DNA of 64,000 bases from Dillenia suffruticosa (taxonomy: Eukaryota; Streptophyta; Magnoliopsida; Dilleniales; Dilleniaceae): assembly GCA_033439265.1 (NCBI GenBank), contig JAVTVX010000035.1:11930001-11994000 (forward strand), written 5' to 3'. The notes beneath the pieces were generated by a model. The model worked only from the letters and a program-made list of their open reading frames with translations, was not told the DNA's origin and searched no databases. This document shows, piece by piece, positions 1 to 12,070 of the stretch. Each line of letters starts with the position of its first letter. Position 1 is the stretch's first letter. Both the position numbers and the translations under genes were made by a program.

Positions 1-660
1 AATTAACTTTTATAAAGAGAAAATTAATATGATTAGTTTTAGAAAGAGAAAACTTAATTTTGATTTTTGTAAAGAGAGGAAAATAATTAAAATAAATGTA
101 TTTTGAGAGAGAAAAAATTAATTGAATTAATTTTTAGAGAGAGAAAAGATCAATTAAATTAATTGTTTTAGAGAAAAATTATTGTGTTCATCTTTAGAGG
201 GAAAATTGAATTTGATTTTGGAAGAGAGAAAATTTAAATGTGATCGATAAAAAAAATGTGAATTAAATTACATTTTTAAAGAGAAAATGTGAAATAAATT
301 GTTTTTTTAAAGATGAAAAATTCATGTGTTTATTTTTAGAGAAAGAAAAACTAAATTTATTTTTTTCATGGACAAAAAAATTATAAAATCAATGTATTTA
401 AGAAATGAATTAAATTAATTTTTTTAGAGAAAAAATTAATGAGTTTAAATAGAGAAAAATTAAATTTTATTTTTTAGTAAGAAATTATTGAAAATCAATT
501 GTTTAGAGAAAAAATGGAAAATAAATTGACTCTTTTATTGAGAAAATTAATATATTTAACAAAGCAAAAAAATCTAAATTTTGTTTCTTTTTAAAAAAGA
601 GAAAAACTTAATTAATGTATTTAAACATAAAAAATATAAACTAAACTGATTTTACTATTT
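1..660. repeat. Degenerate AGAGA-rich short-period repeat array
   Basis: A core like TTTAGAGAGAAAATTAA recurs about every 25-40 bases through the whole stretch, with variable A/T spacers. Cores are seen near 15, 43, 72, 106, 135, 170, 195, 221, 279, 338, 425, 450, 503, 538 and 597. The left edge is cut by the window. The same repeat appears again at about 25620-26080, so this is a dispersed family and not a chance low-complexity run. No gene is seen in it. Its class is unknown; it could be the inner array of a larger transposon. Confidence 0.6.
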
Positions 661-1211
661 AGTCTTTTCCCATCTAGTCTTTTATACCAGATGCCATTTT
701 TGGTTCAACAAAGGAAGAGAAAAAAGAAATATTAAGAGAGTAGCATTTATTTCTCAAAATATTATCATCATAATTTTTGTCTCTTAAAATTTTCTTCTCC
801 AACCAAATACATCCATAGATAAATGACAAAAAATAAAAAGAAAAGAAAAGAAAAGAAAAGAAAAGAAAAGAAAGAAATACCTTGTAGAAAACACATTCCT
901 CATTAAAATATGATTTCCATGATAGCAAGCAAACCCTTAAATAAATATCCCAATTCAAGCATACAAGACCTTTTGCCTCGAGCGGAATCTAGGTTCTTTA
1001 ACCATATCCTAGGAAGATAACTTTGTCTCCACCAACAGTTAGTTGATTTGTATTTCCAGCATGAACAAAACAAAGATTTTTGTAGAAAGCCAGCCACCTC
1101 CTATATACCCTTCTAAATCTCTGTGCTTCTTACTGCGATCAACACCATGGCTTTCTCCAAGTGCATCCACAGATAACAAGAGCAAGCCGGGATATTAACC
1201 AACAAGTCCGG
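661..1211 (-). other. Probable 3' UTR and downstream flank of the 58-residue gene
   Basis: This stretch lies downstream (minus strand) of the stop codon at 1212-1214. It has mixed base composition, unlike the repeat on its left, and contains no other coding signal. The poly(A) site cannot be placed from sequence alone. Confidence 0.4.
836..876 (+). repeat. (AAAAG)n microsatellite
   Basis: Seven to eight AAAAG units. It lies in the 3' flank of the minus-strand 58-residue gene. Confidence 0.9.
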
Positions 1212-4200
1212 TTATTGTGATTCACCAGCTGATGCTGCCTCAGGTGCCTGTCGACGCTGCTTCCTCTGTGCCAAAAAAATTAAAAAAAATAATAAATAAA
1301 AAGCTAAAAACTAATGAGGATGAAGATCCAACTGAAGAGAAGAACAAGCAGCCATTTCACTAAATTAAAGCTACAAAGCAGATGCAAAATTCAACTTTCA
1401 CATAATCATTTTCCCATTACCCAAGCTTCCATTCAATGATCACAACACTCACATGCACACCTGCTCAAGCGGGTGCCTTCTGTTCGGTTTATAGAGAAGG
1501 GAAATTCCATGATTCTACAAAACTAAACCTATCATAACTCACCTTTCCAACCTCAATTAAGCATGTCTTTACGCCCTATAACTATGGATTATATGCCCAC
1601 AGGTAGAAAGTACTAGAAAATAGGAATTGGAGTTTTTCCATGCACCATGTGTTTGTTTCTTGAATGTATAGATGGCAGGAGTAAAACACACAAAAAGGTT
1701 CCGATGAAATTCAGGAAATTTGCAGTATGAAGGAGAATAACAAACATTGTATGATAGCCAAAAAGACAAGAAATGGGGTTCGGAGGAAGGGGGACTACAT
1801 GGAACAGAAATGTGGTTGAATTTGTTCAGCACAAATTCTGCACGTACCCTAATCCAAAGATTGATAGAGAAAAAACAAAGTTTGATTAAGAAAATTAATT
1901 GTCAAAAATCTATTACAATAATGAAAATCAGAGCTTAAATATCAAAAGTGCAAAAAGGAAAGAAGAAATATCAAATTCAGATAAACAGAAAGCTGGACTG
2001 TGACCAGATTTGCCCAATGATCCAATATTAGCGCCCTAGAACGTGGATCACCCCCACAGTTCTAACAAATCGCCCCAGCAAGGTAAGCTTCTGAGGCCCC
2101 TTCATGTTCAGCCCCAGCGGTCCAAATTGGACCACTCCAACGGTTCCCTCTCCGTCTCAAACCCCCCGCAGTCACTCTACCGCACTGGTGGTTGTTTGGA
2201 ACTGCAGGTGCTGGAAACCCCCCAGCGGTTTTGGCTATCTTTAAGCATCCTTTCTCTCACATCTTCTTAGCTTTTGTCTGCTTATCTGATTGTTTTTCAT
2301 ACTCTTCTGCAAGACATTCCATGTCAGTCTCCACCACTCAATAAGAACTTGAGCTCCAGTTGGTCTCAAAATCCAAATAAAAAGATTCATCGTCAGGAAA
2401 GCACCCATAGATTTCTGCTAATTGAAGGCGTTGGAAAATTTTGCCAGCTTTCTGGCAAATCAATAGCATAGCCATTGCCATTGATCTTCGTGGCACTTTG
2501 TATATTTTTTCATTTTGAGCTTGGTGTACATCTCAACCAAAAATCTCTCCTTGTGAAGAAAGACATCACCACGTCACCCTCTTGGAATACCTTTACTCAA
2601 CGATACTTGTCTGCTGCTTGCTTGATCCTACCTGCTGTCTTTTTAAGTTTTCTTTTCACTTCCTCATGCACACCTTGAACTTGCTCAGCCATCATCTCTG
2701 CTGACTTGCTAACATCTACAACGTCAGGCAAGGGATGGAGATCGAGTACAAGAATTGGTGGTTTCATATAAACAATCTCAAATGGTGTCTTCCCTATGGT
2801 GCTATGTCTCATGCTATTGTAGGCAAATTAGCCTTGAGCTAAGGCAAGATCCCATTGCTTAGCCCTGTCTCAACAAACAATCTTATCCAAGTTTCCCAAA
2901 AGTTTGATTCAAGGATTCTGTCTGATCACCGGTTTGAACATGAGCTGTACTACTAAACTTCAATGATGAATGGAACATCATTCACAAGGTAAGCCAAAAG
3001 TGACTAAAGAACCTTGTGTGTCACAATGAGATATAATAGCCTTGGGCACCCATGCAACTTCATAACATCTTGAAAAAACAGTTTTGCCACATTGATCGTA
3101 TCGCTGATCTTCTTGCAAGGAAATGTGTCATCATCGAATACATGTCAACCACAACAGCATCCAATCCATATCTTCTTGCAAGGAATCTGCCATTTTCACC
3201 GATTTGCTACCCTCCTTACAACTCTCTCCCTTCAATGAATTCGAGGTATCAACCACTTCAAGGTAAACCACATTGCATCCTTCTTAAACCTATAGATGTT
3301 GCCTTAACAACCATGCCATCCGATGATCTATGCAACAATAGATGACATGCATTCGCATCTAGTATGTCAAAATAACCTTTTCTCGATACTTGCCAATGGA
3401 AAAAGGAACCTTGCATTGATCAGTTATCCAAATCTTCTGTACCTCCCGAATCTAACCCACAATATATGGGCTTGGGTGCTTCTCAACAACATGCCATAAC
3501 TCATTTACCATGTCCCAACTAATGATATTATCATAACTCCCACCATCAATGATGAGATCAAGTACCTTGTTTTTCCCCTTACATATGTAAGACAATTCAT
3601 GCATTTATGAATCTTCTTCCTTGGAAGCCAACAACACCCTACTCACTACATAAACTTCTCGTTGCTCTTCTTCATAGATCTACTCTTCCTTTGGATCACA
3701 ATATTCCTCGTCATACGAGTCCCGTACGACCTCTTCCGAAAGCCTATCTTCTTCTCTTGCCACTACACTTGAAGAATGACCCTCCTATTTACATCTGCAA
3801 CAATTTAATGGGATAAGCCTCGCATAACGATTTTTCTTCTTAGGTCCATTCTAATCATTGTTTTACAAAAAGGGTCCTTTATCCAGATTTACCCCCTAAA
3901 CTCCTCTTGGTTGATTGCTGAGGTACTTTACCCCTGTTGTTACAATTTATTCGACTTTCTACTAGAACCAGCCGTTGTTCTTTTTTTTTTTTTTTTTTTC
4001 CAATTCAAATCCCATTGCCCCATTCTGTCAACACCTATTCTGCCCTCACCAAATGGAAATCTCAACCTTTAAAGAAAAACCACAACTTTCATTATCATAC
4101 TTGAGTTTACCACACCCATTTCCTCCAAAACCACCTCCATGTTCAGCACAAATTTCCCCGGAAAACTCAAGATTCCAATGACCAAAGGCAACTTTGGCAT

Positions 4201-5545
4201 GTTCTTCTTGTTTTCGTTCCAAATTTTGATTTACTACTAGGGCTCGATCCGAAGTTCCATAGAACCTTGTCAAATTTTCACTCCATCACAATATATTGTT
4301 CGATTCAATTGGTTAGGGTATCTAACACAACCCACAATTTGCGACTTAAATTGCGAGAGAGAGTGTTCCCCTCCACTTCAATTGAATTTTCGCGATTGTC
4401 CATCACTTCATAAAAGACCTACTCTAATACCAATTGACGCAGATCGAAAAAGTGATTGAATTTGTTCAGCACAATTTTAAGGCCTAAACCCTAATCTAAG
4501 TATTGTTAGAGAAACAACGAAGTTCTATTGAGAAAATTACTTATCAAAAGTCTATTACAATAATGAAAATCAAGGCTTAAATATCAGAAATGCAAAAAGG
4601 AAAGAAGAAATATAAAATTCAGAATAATAAAAAGCTGGATTGTGGCTGGATCGCCCCAGCAATCCAATATTAGCACCCCAATGCTACGTGAATCCCTCCC
4701 ACGGTTTGAACCCATCACCCCAGCAAAGGCAGTTTCCAAGGCCCCTTCATGTTCCACCCTAGTTGGACTGCAGGTCCCCTCTCCATACTAGACCCCTCTG
4801 CAGTCACTCTACCGTGCCCGCAATTAACTGGAACTCCTCTACTGTGCCCACGGTTCTTGGAAACTACCCCAACAGTTTTAGCTGTCTTTGAGCCTCCTTT
4901 CTATCATACCTTCTTACCCTTCCTCTACTTGTCCAATTGTTCTTCAAGCTCTTCCGCAAGACGTTTACATCAGGAGGAAGGGTCTCTCACGTCTCGTTTT
5001 TGTTCTTACCCTCAGATCCTACCCAGATGCAGTTCAATCATACGAACCCACAAAGCCTGGATTGAGTAGAGAAGCTCTAGTATACCTCCAAAATTTTCCA
5101 AGCTCAAAATTGTTTGTCGATTTTCTTGGCCAAGGATTTGTGGTCCACGATTCTTAGATGCCACAACAGTGGTGAGAACTGAATTTTAAAAAGCAAATAT
5201 GAATTGTGCTCAGGATGGAGATCTAATTCCCTCAACATGATTACTTGCCATAAGGGTTAGAAAGAAACTGCATTGGAGAGTTTCCTTTCCGTTGTATATC
5301 ATCATAGATACGAAAAGCACCATCAAAACATAAATAAGAAAAGAAATTCTAAGTTCTGTCAGCTCCAGATGCGATGTTAAAGAAGGTCAAGAGATAAGAA
5401 GAGAGGGGGAAATCAATCTTACCCTCCTTTCCCAGTATGGATGGAAGCACACAAAGTCATATACTGGGGTAATGGTTGACACCAAAACAATATTCACTCC
5501 AGTAAACAACAAAAGGGCTGTCATAGGCCTTGATTTGTGTGGCAT
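1212..5545 (-). CDS. Small plant one-helix membrane protein, 58 residues, two coding exons
   Basis: The coding sequence is complement(5423..5545) joined to complement(1212..1265), 177 bases giving 58 residues plus TAA. It starts MPHKSRPMTALLLFTGV. Residues about 8-30 form a single hydrophobic helix. It then reads VYDFVCFHPYWERR and ends in a basic, hydrophilic tail (RKQRRQAPEAAS). From memory it resembles a short conserved plant protein family of unknown function; I could not search for it. The donor after codon 41 is GTAAGA and the acceptor is GGCACAG, both phase 0. The start was chosen because family members begin at this methionine and an acceptor lies 24 bases upstream (5570-5571), so the first exon is probably untranslated. 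The intron is 4157 bases and carries a gypsy retroelement. An endomembrane or organelle-membrane location is inferred only from the helix. Confidence 0.72.
1800..2326 (-). repeat. Gypsy 3' LTR (left copy)
   Basis: It aligns over its length with 4435-4972. Shared stretches include the start (TTGAATTTGTTCAGCACA), a run around TCTATTACAATAATGAAAATC and the end CTTCYGCAAGACRTT. The first 15-20 bases are diverged. Confidence 0.8.
2420..2960 (-). pseudogene. Gypsy integrase C-terminal remnant
   Basis: The minus-strand reading gives RAKQWDLALAQG, FAYNSMRHSTIGKTPFEIVY and then a basic helix ending KKTAGRIKQAADKYR. This is the usual order of the gypsy integrase end and its linker. The longest open piece is 2597-2812. 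Upstream text is broken by stops, and the catalytic D,D-35-E core is mostly absent. Confidence 0.75.
3480..4300 (-). pseudogene. Gypsy gag zinc knuckle and aspartic protease remnant
   Basis: On the minus strand, a zinc-knuckle-like run (CCRC, a stop, then EGH) lies near 3790-3830. It has the C-x2-C-x4-H spacing but lacks the last cysteine. Near 3480-3560 a retropepsin active site reads LIIDGGSYDNIIS, as in gypsy proteases. After it comes the family segment VPFSIGKYREKVILTY, broken by stops. The open stretch 4046-4273 would be the gag N-terminal part but shows no firm motif. Not functional. Confidence 0.65.
4435..4972 (-). repeat. Gypsy 5' LTR (right copy)
   Basis: The ends are TGACGCAG and TTTACATCA on the plus strand. 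Its inner edge abuts a primer-binding-site-like sequence (TGGTATTAGAG on the minus strand), which fixes the element's orientation. Confidence 0.8.
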
Positions 5546-5872
5546 CTTATTCTGCTTAAGCTTGTATTCCTGCGATTAAGTGCTGATTGTCAAACAGTTC
5601 ATTGAGTAAAATATGTAGAAGATGGCTAATAAACATGTCCATGTACATAAGCAAGGGCACAGCACTGAAAAGTAGGATAGGCAATGACAGTACACACAAC
5701 TGAAGAACGACGTCAAGTAAGAAGGTTGGGAACAATCCCAACTGAGCTGGGTCAAAACAAATACAAGCAGAAACAGAATAACCGTTCATTTTTGTTTCAA
5801 TCCAGCATAGCATTGTTTAATTTAATATCAAGTTATGCAGCACAAGCTCACGACCCAAATGCCACAACATCA

Positions 5873-6379
5873 TAGTATTTGTAACTAACAAAGTGCAAGT
5901 GATAAATATGTCCAAAAATACAGGGAAGGACACATTCTCTAGCACTCATTTGGATTGCAATTCATGCAAGTTCAACTAGTTTATATGCGAATGATTAGGT
6001 TCATAACTATATAACCTGATACAACTTAATCACAACCAATGGCTTACATAACCAGGACACACAAGACGCAAGGGTCCCCTGTTTAAGAAGAATATCATGC
6101 TAGACTCAACAAACCTTAGAACAATAGTTTTTGTAACTAACAAAGTGCAGGTGATAAATATGTCCAAAAAAACAGGGAAGGACACATTCTCTAGCACTCA
6201 TTTGGATTGCAATTCATGCAAGTTCAACTAGTTTATATGCGAATGATTAGGTTTATAACTATATAACCTGATACAACTTAATCACAACCAATGGCTTACA
6301 TAAGCAGGACACACACAATGCAAGGGTCCCCTGTTTAAGAAGAATATCATGCTATACTGTACAAACCTTAGAACAATAG
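5873..6379. repeat. Tandem duplication, two copies of about 252 bases
   Basis: The copy from about 5873 and the copy from about 6125 both run from TTTGTAACTAACAAAGTGCA to CTTAGAACAATAG. Only a handful of substitutions are visible, so the duplication is recent. It lies in the presumed 5' UTR intron. Confidence 0.9.
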
Positions 6380-6671
6380 ACAACATAGATTCCGTTCAGA
6401 TCAGGGTTGCAAAGACAAGACCCTCATTCAAACACATTAGAATCGAGACTAAACCTGGGGGGGTGGAAAACCCACATCTATCTTAACGAAAACCAAAGCC
6501 CCATTGAAGCAAGCCAGCTTGTCCATTTTCCCACTTTCCACCCAACTCGGTTCAGATTTTTCCATTGTTATTGCATGTTTACCGATAATCAGAATTGCCA
6601 TATCAATTTATTTTAGGATACGTGCTCATGGATGTGCCACAAATTTTTGTTCCTTATATAATTGTCCTTTT

Positions 6672-6716
6672 CTAAAAGCACCAAAGCACCAAAGCACCAA
6701 AGCACCAAAGCACTAA
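6672..6716 (+). repeat. Short tandem repeat, 9-base unit (AGCACCAAA)n
   Basis: Four or five copies of AGCACCAAA, the last one mutated to CACTAAA. Confidence 0.85.
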
Positions 6717-8227
6717 ACCACTAAAGTAAAAGTACAGGAGTAAGTAACTGCAACATAGGTAGATCATAAGCAACATAAAAAGTACTAAAAACAGTATATA
6801 GTTGAGGCCAATAAGTAAACTAAACAAATGAGAATTGGTCAATCATATGACATGGCGATTCTCTTTTATTTATGTCAAAAGAGAAATGAAGGAGAAACAA
6901 ATATAATGGAGTATGAAACTTCTCTTGTGAAAAGAAAAGAAAAGAAAAAAAAATAGATAATAAGTTTTAATAAAACTGACATGAAATAAAAACGGTGTGC
7001 CAAAAAGTGAATATATTCACCCCAACAACCACCGATAAATAAAAATATAACAATGATTTATAAACATAATAGTGGAGCAGAAACATGATAGAATTTGCTT
7101 TTTCTCTCTATCTTGCCCACATGCAATATACATATATGAATCATGCCACTCCATTATCATTTCTCTCTGAAACAAGCTTTCCCTTCTCAATCAAAACTAT
7201 ACAATCATCTCTACATGAAGAACTAGATAATCAACTCATTAGCAGCTAGATCGTGCGCCATTAATTTAGATGTAACTATTGTCCCCAAACAAAAATCCTG
7301 AGTAAATTCCTTAACTATAAACTTGAACTGTACCTAAAAATGGGAATCCATAAACTCTCTAGGTGAAAATATATTTACATCATTAAGAGTCATTGAACTC
7401 CAAAGGTAAGTAATGCATGGAAAAATGTAGAGATGTGGTTATAGAGCTGTCAGATTAGAACCGAAATTGTTTAGAACTTCAACCAGAATACCCTAACTGT
7501 GAAATTAACTTCGGTATAATAAAAAAAGTGCACAATATTTTTGGGCAAAGAAATGCAGAGCATACTTGAGCTATTGAAAGCTCAATCACTCACAAAAATT
7601 CAAGCTTCCTATCTCAAATGCAATTAAATGACCGAGTGGTGAAAAAGAAGGGAGAAAGCAAGTCGTCCTAGTTTGACTTGCCTCAGAATAAAAGGGAAAT
7701 AGAGAAAACTCAATGGACGATCTCGATGAAACTCAGGCTTAATAACTTATGACAGTCGAGATGAAATTTTCCAACAATTTTGTTTCTCTTGTCCAGAAGT
7801 GCAGTATTAAACAAATCATCAGTCATAACATAACCCAATCGTTCGATGAAGGCTAGCTTCTAAACAGCGTAATTATAAACCTATCTGTCTGGCGCACACG
7901 TTTTGTCGAGCAAGTAGTATTTTTCAGACGTGTGAAACCAAGTCAAACACAATCTCTACAGTATTACACATATAGATGGTTGTAAATCCTCTTGGGGTAG
8001 CACTCCGTAGTGTCTACAAAGAGAGAATTGACGCACAAGGCTCGCTCCTCTCAGATAGACATTTTATCAAACACGTAAAGTTCAGACATGCTTTAAATGA
8101 AGTCCATTAAAAAAAACCGAACAATAACCAGTAATCGTTAATCAAAACGAGAGAGACTAAGATTGTTTGAAAGGCAAGCTGCATTCAATAACAGAGTCAC
8201 AATAAACACGAATATTTTTAAACAGCG

Positions 8228-8265
8228 TAACACACACACACACACACGTAGGGAGAGAGAGAGAG
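8228..8265 (+). repeat. (CA)n followed by (GA)n microsatellite
   Basis: About nine CA units, then GTAGG, then about five GA units. They lie next to the presumed donor of the untranslated first exon of the 58-residue gene. Confidence 0.85.
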
Positions 8266-8578
8266 CATATTTTACCCAGCAGTAATGCGAAGTAGAGACG
8301 TTTGTCACACGCTGCAAGTACGATGGGAGAGAATTGAAAACAAAATCCAGTCGGGGAGAGAGACGGAAGGAGGATTCTTTCTACCCAGTACCGACCATCA
8401 ATTCACCTTTCAAGCGGCCTCTGTGACAACACAGGTAGACCAAAGACAAGAAATTTTAGACCACCTTGTTTAATGGAACATCATCATATTACTATTTCAA
8501 TGGTAGTATAGATTTTGGGTGATGAAAAATTTAATGTTAAACATGTTCCCAAAAATGCATGTATACAATTTCTAAGAA

Positions 8579-8604
8579 TATATATATATATATATATATA
8601 TATA
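8579..8604 (+). repeat. (TA)n microsatellite
   Basis: About 13 TA units upstream of the minus-strand gene. Confidence 0.9.
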
Positions 8605-9067
8605 AGAGAAAAAGAGGAAAAAAAATCCCTCACTTTCAGCTTGGCCTTTAGTCTTTAGTAGCCGTTAATAACTGATACTCTGGTATGCAAAATGTATTAA
8701 CACTTTTTACATGTAAAATAATGTATTTATAAAACTATATAATATTAATAATTTATTGTGCAAAATAATATAATACCTTAATGTAAAAAAGATTTTATTT
8801 ATCTATCAGTTCTCTTGTTCAATTACATTGTTTTTCATTTTGAAAATAAAAATATTAGATAGTAAAAAGATACATACATAATGAATCGAGAAAAAGAACA
8901 TGTTAATATTGTTTTGTAATATATATTTAAATTTATTAGAAACCTTTAAATACTATTATGGCTTCCTCCTCATTTACTTTTATGTGCCTATTTTTTCTTT
9001 CTAACTTCAATCCGGTTTAAAGTTAAAAAATCAAACCAAATAGGTTTTCAAAAGTTATTTTTTTTTT

Positions 9068-9133
9068 AATAAAAAACATAAAATAGAGAAGCTCCTAAAA
9101 GTAGTTTTTGCTTCTCTACTTATGTTTTTTATT
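9068..9133. repeat. Inverted repeat / MITE core hairpin
   Basis: A left arm (9068-9092) ending AGAGAAGC pairs with a right arm (9110-9133) starting GCTTCTCT, with one or two mismatches and a 17-base loop. It may be the centre of a larger miniature inverted-repeat transposon whose ends have decayed. Confidence 0.6.
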
Positions 9134-12070
9134 TTTAATGAAAATGTCTAGTTATTTGTAACTATTTCAATTATTATAATTTTGTCATATATATATATAA
9201 TCAAAAAATATTTAAATATTTATGAATATCTAAAAGCATATTTGAATAAACCCATAAAAAATATTTTATCACATATATATTTAATTTAACTATTTACTAA
9301 ATTGTCTCTTAAAAATATATGTACTTTAAACAAAAAAAAAAATTAAGTCAAATGGGCTGCATATACAGATAGATATAAATTTCATAATTCTATTACATAT
9401 TAATTTAATTGCATAATAAATTCAAATTTGTTTGCAGAAAAAATATGATTTTGGCAATACTAAAAATCTGTTTTTGCTGAATGACAATACTCAAAAATCT
9501 AAATTCCTAGAAAATATATTTATACAATTACAAATGTGTTGGTTAAATTTTGAATAAAGAATGCGAACAATCAAGCAATTCCTCTTTATTAGGCAATTGA
9601 GTCGAGTAAGGGTTTCTACCGGATGACTGTAGTTCCCAGGGTAGCCAAAGTATGTGGTAGGAGAGAAATAGACATCAGAGATTTAGTTTTGTAGGTGTTT
9701 GAAAAGATGGACAAAAAGAAAATAATTGTTTGAAGTTTAGAAATAATGAAAAATTTTAAGAAGTATGTTACTGATTTTATATCTCATAAAGCTCTCAACC
9801 CCTTTCTATTTGATCTATTTTGCAGGCATATGTTCGATATTGAGAAGAAACCTGACCTTGCCGAGCATGGTGTGGTGTTGCACAACTGGGGGAGAGCATA
9901 TCCTGGTTTTAATTCAAATTCAAGACTGAATTCTTCACAAATGAGGAGACTGACACGGTATGACACCCCTCCAAATTTGAAAATCAGGTCCTTGGGTTAA
10001 AAATGCATCGTCGAGGTCATGCTTATACCAAAAAACTTTTAAAAAAAGACATATGCTGACCGGTAGTGATTCGTGAATCAAATACACAACTAAGGTTTAA
10101 ACCAACCGTAAAAATCGTTTCAACTTATCAAAACTATTTATTTGTCAAAATATATTACCTAAATCAAGATTTCTAGGGTTTTCAAAACAACCGGATCAAT
10201 TTTTGTCAAAAATATATTTTAAAATAATTTTAAATTTTGATTTAATATTAATATATATGTATCTAAAAAATAATCAAAATTAGTAATTTTCTAAAACCTT
10301 TAAATTCGATTTTCTATTCTTCAAAAAATATATATATATATATATTATAGTTTGAGTTTATTAAAGATGCAAAATTTTAGGTATTATACTCCAACAAATT
10401 CTACTTCCTACTTCATAAAATAGATTGAGCTAGGATTAATCATTGTGCATAACAATAACAAATTGAGATTTAATTTTAAATTTTAAGATTAATAAAATTA
10501 ACAATTACGTCGCATTTGAAAATATGACATCATGGTTACAAGATCGAAAAATTTTAGATGGGAGATAGAGGTTTTGTAAGACCCAATAGCAGAATTGACG
10601 TAAAGTTTCCTTTTAATTTTCTAAATTACTTATTTATTTTTATTATTCATTTTATTAATATTTTGTTTAATTTTAGTTTTTTTAAAAAATAATTTTTATT
10701 AATTTTTAATGCGTATGGTGCCTAGAGTTCACCGTTAGGTGTTGATCTTTCCACATTAGCATTTGGCTAAACACTTAATAAACATAGTTGAATAATACAA
10801 GTATTTATATATGCATCTTGGAAAGTGTAAAAACTTATATCTGCATTTTGAAAGTTCAAAAAGTTTGGATTTAACATATTTTAATTTAACTCCTTATTTG
10901 ATTTTTTTGGGTTATTTTACCTGCTTAGGACATGTAATTCTGCAAGGGGCTCTACACAAATTTTTATCCTAGCAACATTGATAAAATTACAAACAAAATG
11001 TCATATTTTATGCTTCTACTTACACTTTAAAATTGGTGATTTAAAAGTTATAATTTTTAATATCGTATTCCGTCGGTATTGAATTTTTTATTAATAATTT
11101 CAAATATATATACTAATTTATAATACAAATATATTTTTTTTAATTGTATAAAAATTTGAATCTGGAATCATTAGATTGAGAAGGAGGTTTGTACAACTAA
11201 ACTGTTCCCTCAAGAACGTGGCAAGCAAGAATTGTTATTTGGTTTGTTTTGACATTCTCATTCTTGCTCTTAGACAAAGGAGTTAACAAATTCCACATAA
11301 TTTTGTTGCATTGAAGAACACTTATGTTCAAAATATATTTCAAAAAAGCAAATTATATCTATGTAGCATAAAATAAAAGAAATATTTGATATTTTTTGGT
11401 GTTGTGGTATTAATCTTATTTATCATAAGCAATAGATATAATTGGATATGAACGTGTGGATTTTTTTGTTAATTTTTGGGTTCGCCATTTGTTGGAGGGT
11501 AATATCATCTTTTTATACGGTCAAAATGATACTTTTTTTTTTTTTTTCAATTACCTACAGTTTTTTTTTTAAAGAATATCCAATAATTTCTTTATAATCA
11601 TCAACTTCTCTATTATATATTTTCTTGTAAATATATATATATATATATATTAAAAATTCTCTATTTTGTTTTTTTATTTAGTTTTCTATCAAAAAACAAC
11701 TGTTAGCGTTTTCCCCTTATTTGATAATGGCCTCCCTATGAATAATAAAAATTATTTAAATTAAATATTTTATAATGGTGCATTTTTTGGCATAACCACG
11801 ATAAGGAAAGCTATCTATGACCAAAATAATACAATCAGGCCATCTAGTCTAGCTCGATATCTTGAGGTGTTCTCTTATTGCCTCTTTCTCCCCCTCCTCA
11901 TAGATATTATCTCCTTTTCTTCCGGGGCTTCGCCTCCGGGGAAAAAAAAAATAATAAGACCCTGAATTTTGATAAACAAGTTCATAAGATTAGTAGTAAA
12001 AAAACAACCAAGCAAAATAAAATTAAAAAAAAAAAAAAATCTCTCCATAATCTGACAAGTCACAAGTCAC

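Larger units (their letters stand above)
1800..4972 (-). mobile_element. Internally deleted Ty3/gypsy LTR retrotransposon
   Basis: Two direct repeats of about 530 bases bound it, both running TG...CA on the plus strand. The order on the minus strand is: LTR (4972-4435), primer-binding site like the initiator-tRNA-Met type (about 4432-4422), gag remnant, zinc knuckle, aspartic protease, integrase C-terminal part, purine-rich tract (about 2339-2327) and LTR (2326-1800). Reverse transcriptase and RNase H are missing: protease passes almost directly into integrase around 3.0-3.3 kb. At 3.17 kb it is far shorter than an intact gypsy element. Stops and frameshifts are frequent and the LTRs differ strongly by eye, so the insertion is old. 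No clean 5-bp target duplication is seen. Confidence 0.82.
1266..5422 (-). other. Intron of the 58-residue gene, enlarged by a gypsy insertion
   Basis: The GT-AG borders are visible on the minus strand. Removing the retroelement (1800-4972) leaves about 980 bases, an ordinary plant intron. The flanks 1266-1799 and 4973-5422 show no coding sequence. Confidence 0.65.
5570..8275 (-). other. Probable 5' UTR intron and upstream region of the 58-residue gene
   Basis: The minus-strand acceptor at 5570-5571 (ATCGCAG before the ATG exon) could pair with a donor GGTAAAATAT near 8270-8276. That would leave an untranslated first exon around 8276-8440. No coding exon is seen in between. The interval holds a tandem duplication (5873-6379), a 9-mer repeat (6672-6716) and dinucleotide runs at 8228-8265. 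The donor pairing is an inference. Confidence 0.35.
8461..12070. other. AT-rich intergenic region between two divergent genes
   Basis: No confident gene is seen. It contains a hairpin (9068-9133) and short AT repeats near 8579, 10329 and 11631. There is an isolated open stretch at 9746-10000 whose centre (about 9825-9960) has coding-like composition after a TTTTGCAG acceptor-like site, but I do not recognise the protein. The words TGACACCCCTCC near 9960 and TGTAAGACCC near 10575 look like retroelement LTR edges, but no second edge was found. Confidence 0.5.
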
